In this document: piece by piece, positions 33,600 through 42,414 of the stretch
How positions within the stretch are numbered: the first letter of the stretch is position 1
Layout: every line of letters begins with the position of its first letter
From: Gammaproteobacteria bacterium UBA7449
GTDB lineage: Bacteria > Pseudomonadota > Gammaproteobacteria > Pseudomonadales > Pseudohongiellaceae
DNA length: 53,290 nucleotides
Reading direction: 5' to 3'
Assembly: GCA_002477465.1 (NCBI GenBank)
Contig: DLPV01000074.1
Location: 18,478 to 71,767, forward strand
Translations under genes and position numbers: made by a program
The notes under the pieces: model-generated
Seen by the model: the letters and a program-made list of their open reading frames with translations, nothing else
Told to the model about the DNA's origin: nothing
Database searches by the model: none

Positions 33600-34919
33600 A
33601 TGCAGGTTTCAGTAGAAACGACTGAAGGATTAGAACGGAAAATGACCGTCGCGGTACCCAGCGACCGTGTGGATACAGCAGTGAATGAACGCTTGCAGGA
33701 AGCAGCGCGAACCATTCGACTGAAAGGTTTCCGACAGGGCAAGGTGCCCATGAAGGTAGTTAAAAGTAGGTTCGGCAAAGGCGTTCGTCAGGAAGTCGTG
33801 GGAGAGCTGATGAGCCAGATGTATTACGAGGCCATCAATCAGCAAAGTCTGAAACCTGCCGGACAGCCCAGAATAGAGCCTACAAATCTCGACGAGGGTA
33901 ATGATCTCGAATTTGTTGCGATATTCGAGGTCTATCCTGAAATCAGTCTGCCTGACTTTTCCGGTGTAAAAGCCGAGCGCTTAGCAGCTGAAGTCTCAGA
34001 TAGCGACATTGATGAAATGATTGAAACCCTTCGTAAGCAGCGTCAGACCTGGGAAGAAGTGGAGCGACCTGTCGCCGACAGCGATATGGTAAATATTGAT
34101 TACCTTGGTAAAAAAGATGGGGAAGAATTTGCCGGCGGCAAGGCTGAGGGTCAAAATCTGGTGATAGGTTCTGAGCGCATGATACCCGGCTTTGAAGAAG
34201 GCATGATCGGTAAATCGGCTGGTGATGAATTCACGCTGGCTCTGAAGTTTCCCGATGAGTATCAAAGCGAAGAGCTGGCCGGCGCAGAGGTTGAGTTCGA
34301 TATTAAACTAAGCGCGGTCAGCGAGCAGAAGCTGCCGGAAGTGGATGAGGAATTCTTCAAGAGTTTTGGTGTCGATGAGGGCGGACTTGAAGCCTTTCGT
34401 GAGGAAGTCACCAACAACATGCAGCGGGAAATGAAAACCGCGAGCCGGAATAAGCTTAAGACCGCCGTCATGGACGCGTTATTGGCTGAGACTGAAGTTG
34501 ATGTGCCAGCCTCCTTGGTGCATAGCGAGATTCATCAGCTGAAGCATCAAACTGCCCAGCAGATGGGCGGAGGTCAGGGCTTTGATCCCGGCTCGCTGCC
34601 GGATGATCTATTTCGGGAACAGGCCAAGCGTCGGGTCATGCTGGGATTGATTCTGGGGGAGGTAATTAGCCAGAAAAACATTCAGGCCGATGCAGATAAG
34701 GTGCGAGAGGCTATCGAGGAAATTGCTTCGACATACGAGTCACCGGACGAAGTCGTCAAATGGTATTACAGCAATGAAGAACAATTGCAGGTAATCGAGT
34801 CTACTGTCATTGAAGATCAAGTATTTGACTACATTATAGAAGAAGCGGGTATTGAGGATAAGCAAGTGACCTACCAAGAGGTTATTAAGCCTGAAGCCCA
34901 GGGCGCTGGAGAGGATTGA
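33600..34919 (+). CDS. tig: Trigger factor
   Basis: Ribosome-bound chaperone and peptidyl-prolyl isomerase that meets nascent chains. The 439 residues follow the family layout: ribosome-binding domain (about 1-145) with the GFRQGKVPMKVVKSRFG signature loop, FKBP-type PPIase domain (about 150-245, DMVNIDYLGKKDGEEF and GSERMIPGFEEGMIG), and the C-terminal arm domain. Placed just ahead of clpP, clpX and lon, the standard proteostasis order. Confidence 0.97.
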   Translation: MQVSVETTEGLERKMTVAVPSDRVDTAVNERLQEAARTIRLKGFRQGKVPMKVVKSRFGKGVRQEVVGELMSQMYYEAINQQSLKPAGQPRIEPTNLDEGNDLEFVAIFEVYPEISLPDFSGVKAERLAAEVSDSDIDEMIETLRKQRQTWEEVERPVADSDMVNIDYLGKKDGEEFAGGKAEGQNLVIGSERMIPGFEEGMIGKSAGDEFTLALKFPDEYQSEELAGAEVEFDIKLSAVSEQKLPEVDEEFFKSFGVDEGGLEAFREEVTNNMQREMKTASRNKLKTAVMDALLAETEVDVPASLVHSEIHQLKHQTAQQMGGGQGFDPGSLPDDLFREQAKRRVMLGLILGEVISQKNIQADADKVREAIEEIASTYESPDEVVKWYYSNEEQLQVIESTVIEDQVFDYIIEEAGIEDKQVTYQEVIKPEAQGAGED

Positions 34920-35023
34920 GTTGCCTGAGCACTCTCCTCGCTGTCAAAATTTAACCCTGCAGTGCAGGGGCGTCTACACGTAAGTAGCGCCTTCGGACTG
35001 TCTAGCTAAAAGGAAATCCTGCA

Positions 35024-35665
35024 ATGCCAAGTCGTTCCCACGACCCCATCGCTGCACTTGTGCCAGTTGTTGTAGAGCAAACAGCGCGCGGTGAGCGTTC
35101 CTATGACATTTACTCGCGTCTATTGAAAGACAGGGTCATCTTCATGACTGGCCCAGTTGAAGACCATATGGCAAACCTCATTGTGGCGCAGATGTTGTTT
35201 CTTGAATCTGAAAACCCCGATAAAGACATACATTTGTACATAAATTCGCCAGGTGGCTCTGTTACTGCAGGATTGTCTATCTACGACACCATGCAATTCA
35301 TCCAGCCGGATGTGAGTACTATGTGCATCGGGCAGGCGGCCAGCATGGGGGCTATGTTGTTGGCGGGCGGCGCGGCTGGCAAGCGTTTAGCGCTGCCTCA
35401 TGCCAGGATGATGATCCATCAGCCAAGCGGGGGTGCCCAGGGTCAGGCATCTGATATAGAAATTCAAGCTAATGAAATCATTAAGATAAGAAAGAAACTC
35501 AATGTATTACTTGCAGAACATACCGGACAATCAGAAGCGCAGATCGCCATGGATACAGAGCGCGATAATTTTATGAGCGCCAAAGAGGCCGTGACTTACG
35601 GTCTGGTGGATAAAGTAATCGAGCGAAGGGTAGATAAAGTGAGTAAGTCAGGGGAATCTGGCTAA
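35024..35665 (+). CDS. clpP: ATP-dependent Clp protease proteolytic subunit
   Basis: ClpP forms the tetradecameric serine-protease chamber used with ClpX. The 213-residue protein has the catalytic triad Ser107 (GQAASMGA), His132 (MMIHQPSGG) and Asp181 (TERDNFMS). The N-terminal stretch before DIYSRLL is the usual short propeptide. Ribosome-binding site AAAGGA lies just upstream. It follows tig after 104 bases that include a small CCCTGC/GCAGGG hairpin (34955-34969) without a T tract. Confidence 0.97.
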   Translation: MPSRSHDPIAALVPVVVEQTARGERSYDIYSRLLKDRVIFMTGPVEDHMANLIVAQMLFLESENPDKDIHLYINSPGGSVTAGLSIYDTMQFIQPDVSTMCIGQAASMGAMLLAGGAAGKRLALPHARMMIHQPSGGAQGQASDIEIQANEIIKIRKKLNVLLAEHTGQSEAQIAMDTERDNFMSAKEAVTYGLVDKVIERRVDKVSKSGESG

Positions 35666-35839
35666 AATTCCAGTTTTAACTTGCAATCACCGCTCAATGC
35701 CTTAATTTTAGGGGCATAGCGTGGGATCACGGGGACTAACTGGATTATACAGAATCCGTCCAATACCCGCCTGACCGGCGCGCAGTATTAACATTACCCG
35801 TTAGTTTTAAATATCGTAAGGTTAAGTAGTTAGAGAAGT

Positions 35840-37126
35840 ATGTCAGACGACAAATACAACAAAGGTGACGACAACGGCAAGTTGTTGTACTGCTCCTTTT
35901 GCGGCAAGAGCCAGCACGAAGTGCGAAAACTGATCGCAGGACCTTCGGTCTTTGTGTGCGATGAGTGTGTCGATCTCTGTAACGACATCATTCGCGAGGA
36001 AATTCAGGAGAAGGAGTCGGAAAGCACTGCGCGCAAGTTGCCGATCCCTGAAGAAATAAAGAACACGCTAGATGAGTATGTGATTGGTCAGGAGAGTGCC
36101 AAGAAAGTGCTTTCTGTGGCGGTTTATAATCACTATAAGCGCCTCAATTACGATAAAGCCACCGGCGAAGTCGAACTGAGCAAGAGCAATATCCTGATGG
36201 TGGGGCCAACCGGCACCGGAAAGACCCTGTTGGCGGAGACACTGGCGCGCTTGCTTGATGTGCCTTTTACCATAGCCGATGCAACTACTCTGACCGAAGC
36301 GGGTTATGTAGGCGAGGATGTTGAAAATATCATCCAGAAACTGCTGCAGAAATGCGATTATGATGTTGAGAAGGCCCAGATTGGAATCGTCTACATCGAT
36401 GAGATAGATAAGATTTCACGCAAATCCGACAACCCGTCCATCACTCGAGACGTGTCTGGGGAGGGGGTTCAGCAAGCCTTGCTCAAACTTATCGAAGGAA
36501 CCGTAGCCTCGGTGCCACCTCAGGGTGGTCGCAAGCATCCGCAGCAGGAATTCCTGCAGGTGGATACTTCCAATATCCTGTTTGTCTGTGGCGGCGCATT
36601 TGCCGGCCTGGACAAGATTATTCGCGATCGCTCAGAGAAGAGCGGCATTGGCTTCACCGCCGAAGTCCGCAGTCAGGACCGTGAGGACAAGGTAGGGGAG
36701 ACGCTGCGTGAAGTTGAACCTGAGGATCTGGTGAAATATGGTCTGATCCCCGAATTTGTTGGGCGCCTGCCAATGATCGCTACCCTGGATGAGCTGGATC
36801 TGGACGCATTGGTGCGTATCATCAAAGAACCCAAGAATTCTCTCACCAAACAGTACAGCAAGTTGTTTGAAATGGAAGGCGTTGAGATTCAATTCCGAGA
36901 TGACGCGCTGCGCGCCATTGCCCGCAAAGCGCAGGAGCGAAAGACAGGGGCTCGTGGCCTGAGGTCCATCATGGAGGCCGTGCTCCTGGATACCATGTAC
37001 AAAATTCCTTCGCTGGAAAGAGTCAGCAAGGTCATTATTGACGCAGCAGTTATTCAAGGCGAATCTGAGCCTCTGCTGATGTACGAAAATATCGAGCAAT
37101 CAAGCAAATCAGCCGTCGACGAATAA
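35840..37126 (+). CDS. clpX: Clp protease ATP-binding subunit ClpX
   Basis: Hexameric AAA+ unfoldase that feeds substrates to ClpP. The 428 residues contain the N-terminal zinc-binding domain with Cys18, Cys21, Cys40 and Cys43, the Walker A GPTGTGKT at 122-129, Walker B in VYIDEIDKI, the pore/RKH region, and the ClpP-contact IGF-type loop (SEKSGIGFTAEV). The gap from clpP is 174 bases, so it may have its own promoter. Confidence 0.97.
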   Translation: MSDDKYNKGDDNGKLLYCSFCGKSQHEVRKLIAGPSVFVCDECVDLCNDIIREEIQEKESESTARKLPIPEEIKNTLDEYVIGQESAKKVLSVAVYNHYKRLNYDKATGEVELSKSNILMVGPTGTGKTLLAETLARLLDVPFTIADATTLTEAGYVGEDVENIIQKLLQKCDYDVEKAQIGIVYIDEIDKISRKSDNPSITRDVSGEGVQQALLKLIEGTVASVPPQGGRKHPQQEFLQVDTSNILFVCGGAFAGLDKIIRDRSEKSGIGFTAEVRSQDREDKVGETLREVEPEDLVKYGLIPEFVGRLPMIATLDELDLDALVRIIKEPKNSLTKQYSKLFEMEGVEIQFRDDALRAIARKAQERKTGARGLRSIMEAVLLDTMYKIPSLERVSKVIIDAAVIQGESEPLLMYENIEQSSKSAVDE

Positions 37127-37157
37127 GTCGAGATGGCCGAGTAATTCGTCGCTGGTA

Positions 37158-37186
37158 CTTGATTTTTTGCGCCACTGGCTCCATTT
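37158..37186 (+). promoter_or_regulatory. Heat-shock (sigma-32-type) promoter candidate for lon
   Basis: CTTGAT (37158-37163), 15-base spacer, CTCCATTT (37179-37186). This is close to the known sigma-32 consensus CTTGAA ... CCCCATnT, with the same spacing as the groE promoter. It lies about 58 bases upstream of lon, a classic heat-shock gene. Confidence 0.6.
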
Positions 37187-37243
37187 CTTGGGCTAGTGTT
37201 TGAATTGTTTTCCTGGAACATGTTTTCTTCTTAAGAGACACGT

Positions 37244-39673
37244 ATGAGTTTACCCCCCGAGCTAGCTAATAACGCCAGTTTTCCACTTTTGCCGCTACGC
37301 GATGTAGTGGTGTATCCCCAAATCGTACAGCCACTGTTTGTGGGTCGCCCCAAATCTATTAAAGCCCTCGAAATTGCCATGGCCAGCGACAAGCAGGTCC
37401 TTTTAGTTGCACAGAAAAATGCGTCTGAAGACGAGCCAGGTGTAGAGGATCTGTTTGCGATTGGTACTGTGGCTACTATTTTGCAACTGATCCGCCTGCC
37501 CGACGGTACAGTTAAGGTGCTGGTCGAAGGTCTAGATCGCGCCATGATCAAAGACGTGCTTTTCGATGCCGACCACTTTCAGGCGGATACCAAGGTGCTT
37601 CAGCCTGAAGAGATTCCAGAGAAAGAATCCGCACTACTGATCCGCTCCTTGTTGTCTCAGTTTGATCAGTATGTGCAGCTTAGCAAGAAAATTCCACCGG
37701 AGGTCATGACCTCGATCTCGAGCATAGACGAGCCCGGCAGGCTGGTAGATACCATTGCTTCCCATATGTCACTGCAACTTCAGGAGAAGCAGAATTTGCT
37801 TGAGCTGGCGGGCCTGCAGGCGCGCATCGAACATCTAATGGCCTTGATCGAATCGGAAATCGACCTGTTCCAGGTCGAAAAACGCATTCGCGGTCGGGTC
37901 AAGAAGCAAATGGAGAAAAGCCAGCGCGAGTACTACCTGAATGAACAGATGAAGGCCATCCAAAAGGAAATGGGCGAGTTGGATGACGTGCCTAATGAGG
38001 CGGAAGAATTAAAACAGCGTATTGACGATGCCGGTATGCCCAAAGAAGCCAAGGAAAAGGCGACTGCAGAGCTCAACAAGCTGAAGATGATGTCCCCTAT
38101 GTCCTCGGAAGCTTCGGTGGTGCGAACCTATCTGGACTGGATGGTCAATGTTCCCTGGAAGAAGCGCAGCAAAGTGCGCCTGGATCTGGGCAAGGCAGAA
38201 GACATTCTTGAGCACGACCATTATGGCTTAAAAGAAGTCAAAGAACGTATTCTTGAATATTTGGCAGTGCAGAAACGCGTCAAGAAACTGAAGGGACCCA
38301 TCCTTTGTCTGGTGGGCCCTCCGGGTGTCGGTAAAACCTCCCTGGGCGAGTCCATTGCGCGAGCAACCAATCGGAAGTTCGTGCGCATGGCGCTGGGCGG
38401 TGTTCGTGACGAGGCAGAAATACGGGGACACCGACGTACCTATATTGGTTCACTGCCAGGCAAACTTCTGCAGAAATTATCCAAGGTTGGGGTAAAAAAC
38501 CCACTGTTCTTGTTAGACGAAATCGACAAAATGGGAATGGACAACCGCGGTGATCCCGCATCGGCGCTGCTGGAAGTATTGGACCCAGAGCAAAACCATA
38601 ATTTTAACGATCACTATCTCGAAGTGGACTACGATCTTTCAGAAGTCATGTTCGTTTGTACGTCCAATAGCATGAATATTCCTGAGCCATTACTCGACCG
38701 GATGGAAGTCATTCGCATACCAGGCTATACCGAGGACGAAAAGGTAAATATTGCCGAACGCTATCTGGTGCCGAAACAGAAGAAGAACAATGGTCTTGCC
38801 GATGACGAACTCGTGTTTGATGAGCAGTCCATTCGCGATTTAATTCGTTATTACTCGCGTGAGGCTGGCGTGCGGGGTCTGGAGCGTGAGATCGCAAAGA
38901 TCAGTCGTAAGGTCGTGAAGGAGAATTCTCTGGACAAGGCTACAGAATCGAAGGTGCTAACTCCTGAGGTTCTGGAAAACTACTCCGGCGTGCGCAAGTA
39001 TGATTACGGCAAGGCTGAAGAAGAAAACATGATTGGCCAGGTAAATGGTCTGGCGTGGACCCAGGTAGGCGGCGAGCTGCTTACCATTGAGGCTATTGCA
39101 GTCGAAGGTAAGGGTAAAACCATCAAGACAGGGTCACTTGGTGATGTCATGCAGGAATCGATTCAGGCCGCGTTTACTGTGGTTAGAAGTAGGGCTAGGG
39201 CGCTCGGTCTCGACTCTAACTTCAATGAAAAATTTGACCTGCACATCCATGTGCCAGAGGGAGCGACCCCAAAGGATGGTCCCAGCGCTGGCGTGGGCAT
39301 GTGTACGGCCCTGGTTTCAGTGTTAACGAATACACCGGTTCAGGCCGATGTGGCCATGACGGGTGAAATCACCTTGCGCGGCCAGGTGTTGCGAATTGGT
39401 GGTTTGAAGGAGAAGTTGCTGGCAGCACATCGAGGAAACATTAAAACCGTGATCATTCCTGCCGACAACGAGAGAGACCTTGCTGAAATTCCGGACAATA
39501 TCAAGGCTGACCTAGAAATTGTTCCGGTACGCTGGATCGATGAAGTTCTGGAACACGCCTTGCAGTATCAACCCACTCCTTTGAGTGGCGAGGAAGATTC
39601 TAAACAGGAAAGCGAACCCAGCTGCGATGATAAAGAGCAAAGTGGTGACGAAAAGCACATAAATACCCACTAA
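37244..39673 (+). CDS. lon: ATP-dependent protease Lon
   Basis: Lon degrades misfolded and regulatory proteins in the cytoplasm. The 809-residue protein has the N-terminal substrate-binding domain (FPLLPLRDVVVYP at 14-26), the AAA+ module with Walker A GPPGVGKTSLG and Walker B FLLDEIDKMG, and the C-terminal protease domain with the catalytic Ser in PKDGPSAGVGM and the partner Lys in LRIGGLKEKLLAAHR. An acidic C-terminal tail (EEDSKQESEPSCDDKEQSGDE) is extra to the core. A sigma-32-type promoter precedes it. Confidence 0.97.
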   Translation: MSLPPELANNASFPLLPLRDVVVYPQIVQPLFVGRPKSIKALEIAMASDKQVLLVAQKNASEDEPGVEDLFAIGTVATILQLIRLPDGTVKVLVEGLDRAMIKDVLFDADHFQADTKVLQPEEIPEKESALLIRSLLSQFDQYVQLSKKIPPEVMTSISSIDEPGRLVDTIASHMSLQLQEKQNLLELAGLQARIEHLMALIESEIDLFQVEKRIRGRVKKQMEKSQREYYLNEQMKAIQKEMGELDDVPNEAEELKQRIDDAGMPKEAKEKATAELNKLKMMSPMSSEASVVRTYLDWMVNVPWKKRSKVRLDLGKAEDILEHDHYGLKEVKERILEYLAVQKRVKKLKGPILCLVGPPGVGKTSLGESIARATNRKFVRMALGGVRDEAEIRGHRRTYIGSLPGKLLQKLSKVGVKNPLFLLDEIDKMGMDNRGDPASALLEVLDPEQNHNFNDHYLEVDYDLSEVMFVCTSNSMNIPEPLLDRMEVIRIPGYTEDEKVNIAERYLVPKQKKNNGLADDELVFDEQSIRDLIRYYSREAGVRGLEREIAKISRKVVKENSLDKATESKVLTPEVLENYSGVRKYDYGKAEEENMIGQVNGLAWTQVGGELLTIEAIAVEGKGKTIKTGSLGDVMQESIQAAFTVVRSRARALGLDSNFNEKFDLHIHVPEGATPKDGPSAGVGMCTALVSVLTNTPVQADVAMTGEITLRGQVLRIGGLKEKLLAAHRGNIKTVIIPADNERDLAEIPDNIKADLEIVPVRWIDEVLEHALQYQPTPLSGEEDSKQESEPSCDDKEQSGDEKHINTH

Positions 39674-39689
39674 ACCTGGGTGTTTTCGG

Positions 39690-39719
39690 TTGACACAGCT
39701 TTTCGCCAATTGGTATAAA
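39690..39719 (+). promoter_or_regulatory. Strong sigma-70 promoter for hupB
   Basis: Perfect -35 TTGACA (39690-39695), 18-base spacer, TATAAA (39714-39719). Transcription would start near 39727, giving a leader of about 240 bases before hupB. The promoter lies within 50 bases of the lon stop. Confidence 0.7.
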
Positions 39720-39900
39720 GAATTCATCACAAGGCAAGCGTGGCGGGACTTCCAGGGGTTTTCACTGGGAATTCTTAATTAAAAAGTAAGGCCAAGTGTC
39801 GGGCGAACCCTAGATTAAAATTCTGCTTAAAATCCAGGTGTAGAGAAACGAATTTTTCAGGCTTAACTCCAATCGCAATGAACCATTCTCGTGTCGAAAG

Positions 39901-39924
39901 ATTGGCAAGGTTCGATTGGCAAGG
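39901..39924 (+). repeat. 10-bp direct repeats in the hupB leader
   Basis: ATTGGCAAGG occurs at 39901-39910 and again at 39915-39924, with a 14-base period, about 45 bases before the hupB start. Function unknown; possible regulator or RNA-binding site, or chance. Confidence 0.6.
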
Positions 39925-39969
39925 AAGCGAATTAGCAAAAAAACAACTTAAATTTAGAAAGGGGATAAC

Positions 39970-40245
39970 GTGAATAAATCAGAATTAATAGATGCTGTTG
40001 CTGCTAGTGCAGACCTCCCAAAAGCTGCCGCCGGTCGTGCTATTGATGCGATGCTAGATGCAATCACTGATTCGCTTAAGGAAGCAGATCCGGTTGTACT
40101 GGTAGGTTTTGGAACATTTGCTACGAAAGACAGAGCTGCCCGCACGGGCCGTAATCCTCAGACAGGCGCGCCCATTGAAATCAAAGCAGCCAAGGTGCCC
40201 AGTTTTAAGGCAGGCAAGGCGCTTAAGGATTCAGTTAATTCCTAA
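39970..40245 (+). CDS. hupB: DNA-binding protein HU-beta
   Basis: A 91-residue HU protein, a dimeric nucleoid architectural protein that bends DNA. The fold is recognisable throughout: MNKSELIDAVAASADLPKAA, GFGTFATKDRAARTGRNPQTG (the DNA-clasping arm with RNPQTG) and PSFKAGKALKDSV. The start is a GTG with AAAGGGG just upstream. Adjacent to lon, as in many gammaproteobacteria. Confidence 0.97.
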   Translation: MNKSELIDAVAASADLPKAAAGRAIDAMLDAITDSLKEADPVVLVGFGTFATKDRAARTGRNPQTGAPIEIKAAKVPSFKAGKALKDSVNS

Positions 40246-40285
40246 GCTGCTTGGTGTTTGACCTAAAGGTCAAATACGACAAATA

Positions 40286-40317
40286 TTATTATTGGTGACG
40301 CTGGTCGCCAATAATAA
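40286..40317 (+). other. Hairpin between hupB and ppiD without T tract
   Basis: A 14-base-pair stem (40286-40299 with 40304-40317; one G-T wobble) around a GCTG loop. It is followed by AAAAG, not Ts, so it is not a standard terminator. It sits between the hupB stop and the terminator at 40327. It might stabilise the 3' end of the hupB transcript. Confidence 0.6.
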
Positions 40318-40326
40318 AAGATACGG

Positions 40327-40350
40327 GGCGCATCACTGATGCGCCTTTTT
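40327..40350 (+). terminator. Rho-independent terminator after hupB
   Basis: Stem GGCGCATC/GATGCGCC (40327-40334 with 40338-40345), loop ACT, then five Ts. Confidence 0.85.
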
Positions 40351-40425
40351 AGTTGTAGGTAAATTCTAGAAGGCACAATTAGAGCCGGCCGTAATTGTGC
40401 GTTAAGTAGAGAGTAAAACAATTCC

Positions 40426-42306
40426 ATGCTGCAAGATTTGAGGGAGAATTCCCAGGGCGTCATCGCCAAAGTCATTATCGGATTCATCGTCGCCATATTC
40501 GCGCTCACAGGTGTTGAGTGGTTGATCGGTGGATTTATTTCATCTCCGCCAGTTGCGGAGATAAACGGTGAAGAAATCACCGAGGCTCAGCTTCAATTCA
40601 ATACCCAGAATTTATTGGCTTCACTTGGTGGTGCCGACATCGATCAGGAGTTGCTGGAACAGATCGCCCTGAACCAGCTCATCGAAGAGACTGTTTTGAA
40701 GCAGTCGGCCGATCGTGCCGGCATGATTGTGTCCTCGGACCGGGTAGATAGGGCAATCATTGAGAACCCTAGTTTTCAAATCAACGGTGTATTTGATAGT
40801 GATCTTGCCGTTCGCACTATGGCCAGCCAGGGCTACAATATTCCGCTTTATCGCCAGGCATTAAGCCAGAGCATGTTGTTGGGGCAGATCGCCAATGCTT
40901 ATTCGGCTTCAAATTTCATCACAGACTCTGAGCTTGAATCTATCGCAGAGCTTACGCAGCAAACCCGAGATTTCCGCTATGTTTCTGTAACCATGGGTAC
41001 TCGAACTCTGGGTAATGCAATAAGCCAGGAAGAGATCCAGCGCTATTACGACGAGAACCCTGCTGAATTCACCCAGGAAGAGTCAGTCGATGTTAACTAC
41101 GTTGTCTTGGACAGGAATGTCATTGCAGACGAAATCCAGGTCGATGAAGCAGAGATACGAGCACAGTACGATGCCCAGCGGGCTGACTTTGAGGGCTCAT
41201 CCGAAAAGCGTGCATCCCATATTTTGTTTGAGGTAGGGGGCACTATGGATGAGGCGGCGGCAATGGATTTGGCTGCGACTGCCAGGCAGCGCCTTCTGGA
41301 TGGAGAGGACTTTGGCGCTGTGGCACTGGAACTGTCCTCTGACACCGTGTCAGCAGAAGAAGGTGGGGATATCGGATACACCGATGGTTCTGCTTTTCCC
41401 CAGTCCATAGAAGCGGCATTGGAGACGCTGGCGCCGAATGAGATTTCGGAACCCGTGGTAACAGAGTTTGGGGTGCATGTGGTGAAGCTCACCGAAGACG
41501 CCGAGAATGTTTATCAGGCATTTGAAGAAATTTCTGATCGAATAGAGCGTGAACTCAAGAGTGCAGAAGTCGACTTGCTGTTCGCGGAACGAATCGAAGA
41601 CATGTCTAACCTTGCGTTTGAAACAGGTGACCTGATTACAATCTCGGAACAGTTGGGCTTGGAAATACAGAGCGCAGATTCCGTGCCTCGTGCGGGTAGT
41701 AGTGGACTGTTCGCGAATCAGGCGCTAGTGACCGCTGCTTTTTCAGACGAGGTCATGCTGGAGGGGAATAACAGCGATGTAATTGAGATTGGTGATAATC
41801 AGGCCGTGGTGCTGCGGGTTCAGCAATTTAATGAATCAGCTGTTCTCCCACTGGACGATGTAATGGGAGAGATATCTGTCATCCTGCGCACCCAGATGGA
41901 GCGTGAGGCGGTCCAAAGCCTCGGTGAGGAGCTGTTGATCGCTGCGGAAGAAGGTGGTGATGTCGATGCCCTGCTTGCCGACAATGAGCTGGAATGGTTA
42001 GACGCTGAAAACATCAGTCGCAACGACTTCAGTGTAAATCGTGAAGTGATAGATCACGTCTTCACCATGGCAGCTCCTGAGAGTGAGCCTGTAGTTTCCA
42101 GCGTCAGTCTGGCCAATGGTACTTTCGTGCTGGTGGAGCTAAACCAGGTTAATCCCGGCGAGTTTTCTGCCATCCCGGAACCAGATCGAAATCGCCTGGT
42201 AGATTCATTGCAAAGCGATCTTGGCGTAAGCGATTACCAGTCTTTTCTTGTGAGTCTTCGTGAAGGCTCTGATATAAGTGCCGCAATGCTAGAGGAAGAG
42301 CTGTAG
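40426..42306 (+). CDS. ppiD: Periplasmic folding chaperone PpiD
   Basis: PpiD is an inner-membrane-anchored chaperone near the Sec translocon with a parvulin-like domain. The 626 residues begin with a short cytoplasmic part and one membrane helix (about 14-36, VIAKVIIGFIVAIFALTGVEWL). The SurA-like N-domain follows, and a parvulin domain spans about 260-360 (KRASHILFEVGG, AVALELSSDTVSAEEGGDIG, EPVVTEFGVHVVKL). It follows hupB, as in other gammaproteobacteria, and ends at a strong terminator. Confidence 0.95.
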   Translation: MLQDLRENSQGVIAKVIIGFIVAIFALTGVEWLIGGFISSPPVAEINGEEITEAQLQFNTQNLLASLGGADIDQELLEQIALNQLIEETVLKQSADRAGMIVSSDRVDRAIIENPSFQINGVFDSDLAVRTMASQGYNIPLYRQALSQSMLLGQIANAYSASNFITDSELESIAELTQQTRDFRYVSVTMGTRTLGNAISQEEIQRYYDENPAEFTQEESVDVNYVVLDRNVIADEIQVDEAEIRAQYDAQRADFEGSSEKRASHILFEVGGTMDEAAAMDLAATARQRLLDGEDFGAVALELSSDTVSAEEGGDIGYTDGSAFPQSIEAALETLAPNEISEPVVTEFGVHVVKLTEDAENVYQAFEEISDRIERELKSAEVDLLFAERIEDMSNLAFETGDLITISEQLGLEIQSADSVPRAGSSGLFANQALVTAAFSDEVMLEGNNSDVIEIGDNQAVVLRVQQFNESAVLPLDDVMGEISVILRTQMEREAVQSLGEELLIAAEEGGDVDALLADNELEWLDAENISRNDFSVNREVIDHVFTMAAPESEPVVSSVSLANGTFVLVELNQVNPGEFSAIPEPDRNRLVDSLQSDLGVSDYQSFLVSLREGSDISAAMLEEEL

Positions 42307-42336
42307 AAAGCCTGTCAGCAGTCATCTAATCTAAAA

Positions 42337-42376
42337 ACATGCTGATCCATCTTTCGGTGGATCAGCATTTTTTTTT
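42337..42376 (+). terminator. Bidirectional terminator between ppiD and fabI
   Basis: Eleven-base perfect stem ATGCTGATCCA / TGGATCAGCAT (42339-42349 with 42358-42368) followed by a run of nine Ts. An A run precedes it, so it can also terminate the convergent fabI transcript. Confidence 0.92.
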
Positions 42377-42414
42377 GACACGGATCTGATTGATTGAGAT
42401 GCGGGCGCTCGACG

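Noticed and set aside
34955..34969. CCCTGC-AGT-GCAGGG hairpin between tig and clpP
   Set aside because: Six-base stem without T tract; not a terminator, and no other role can be supported.
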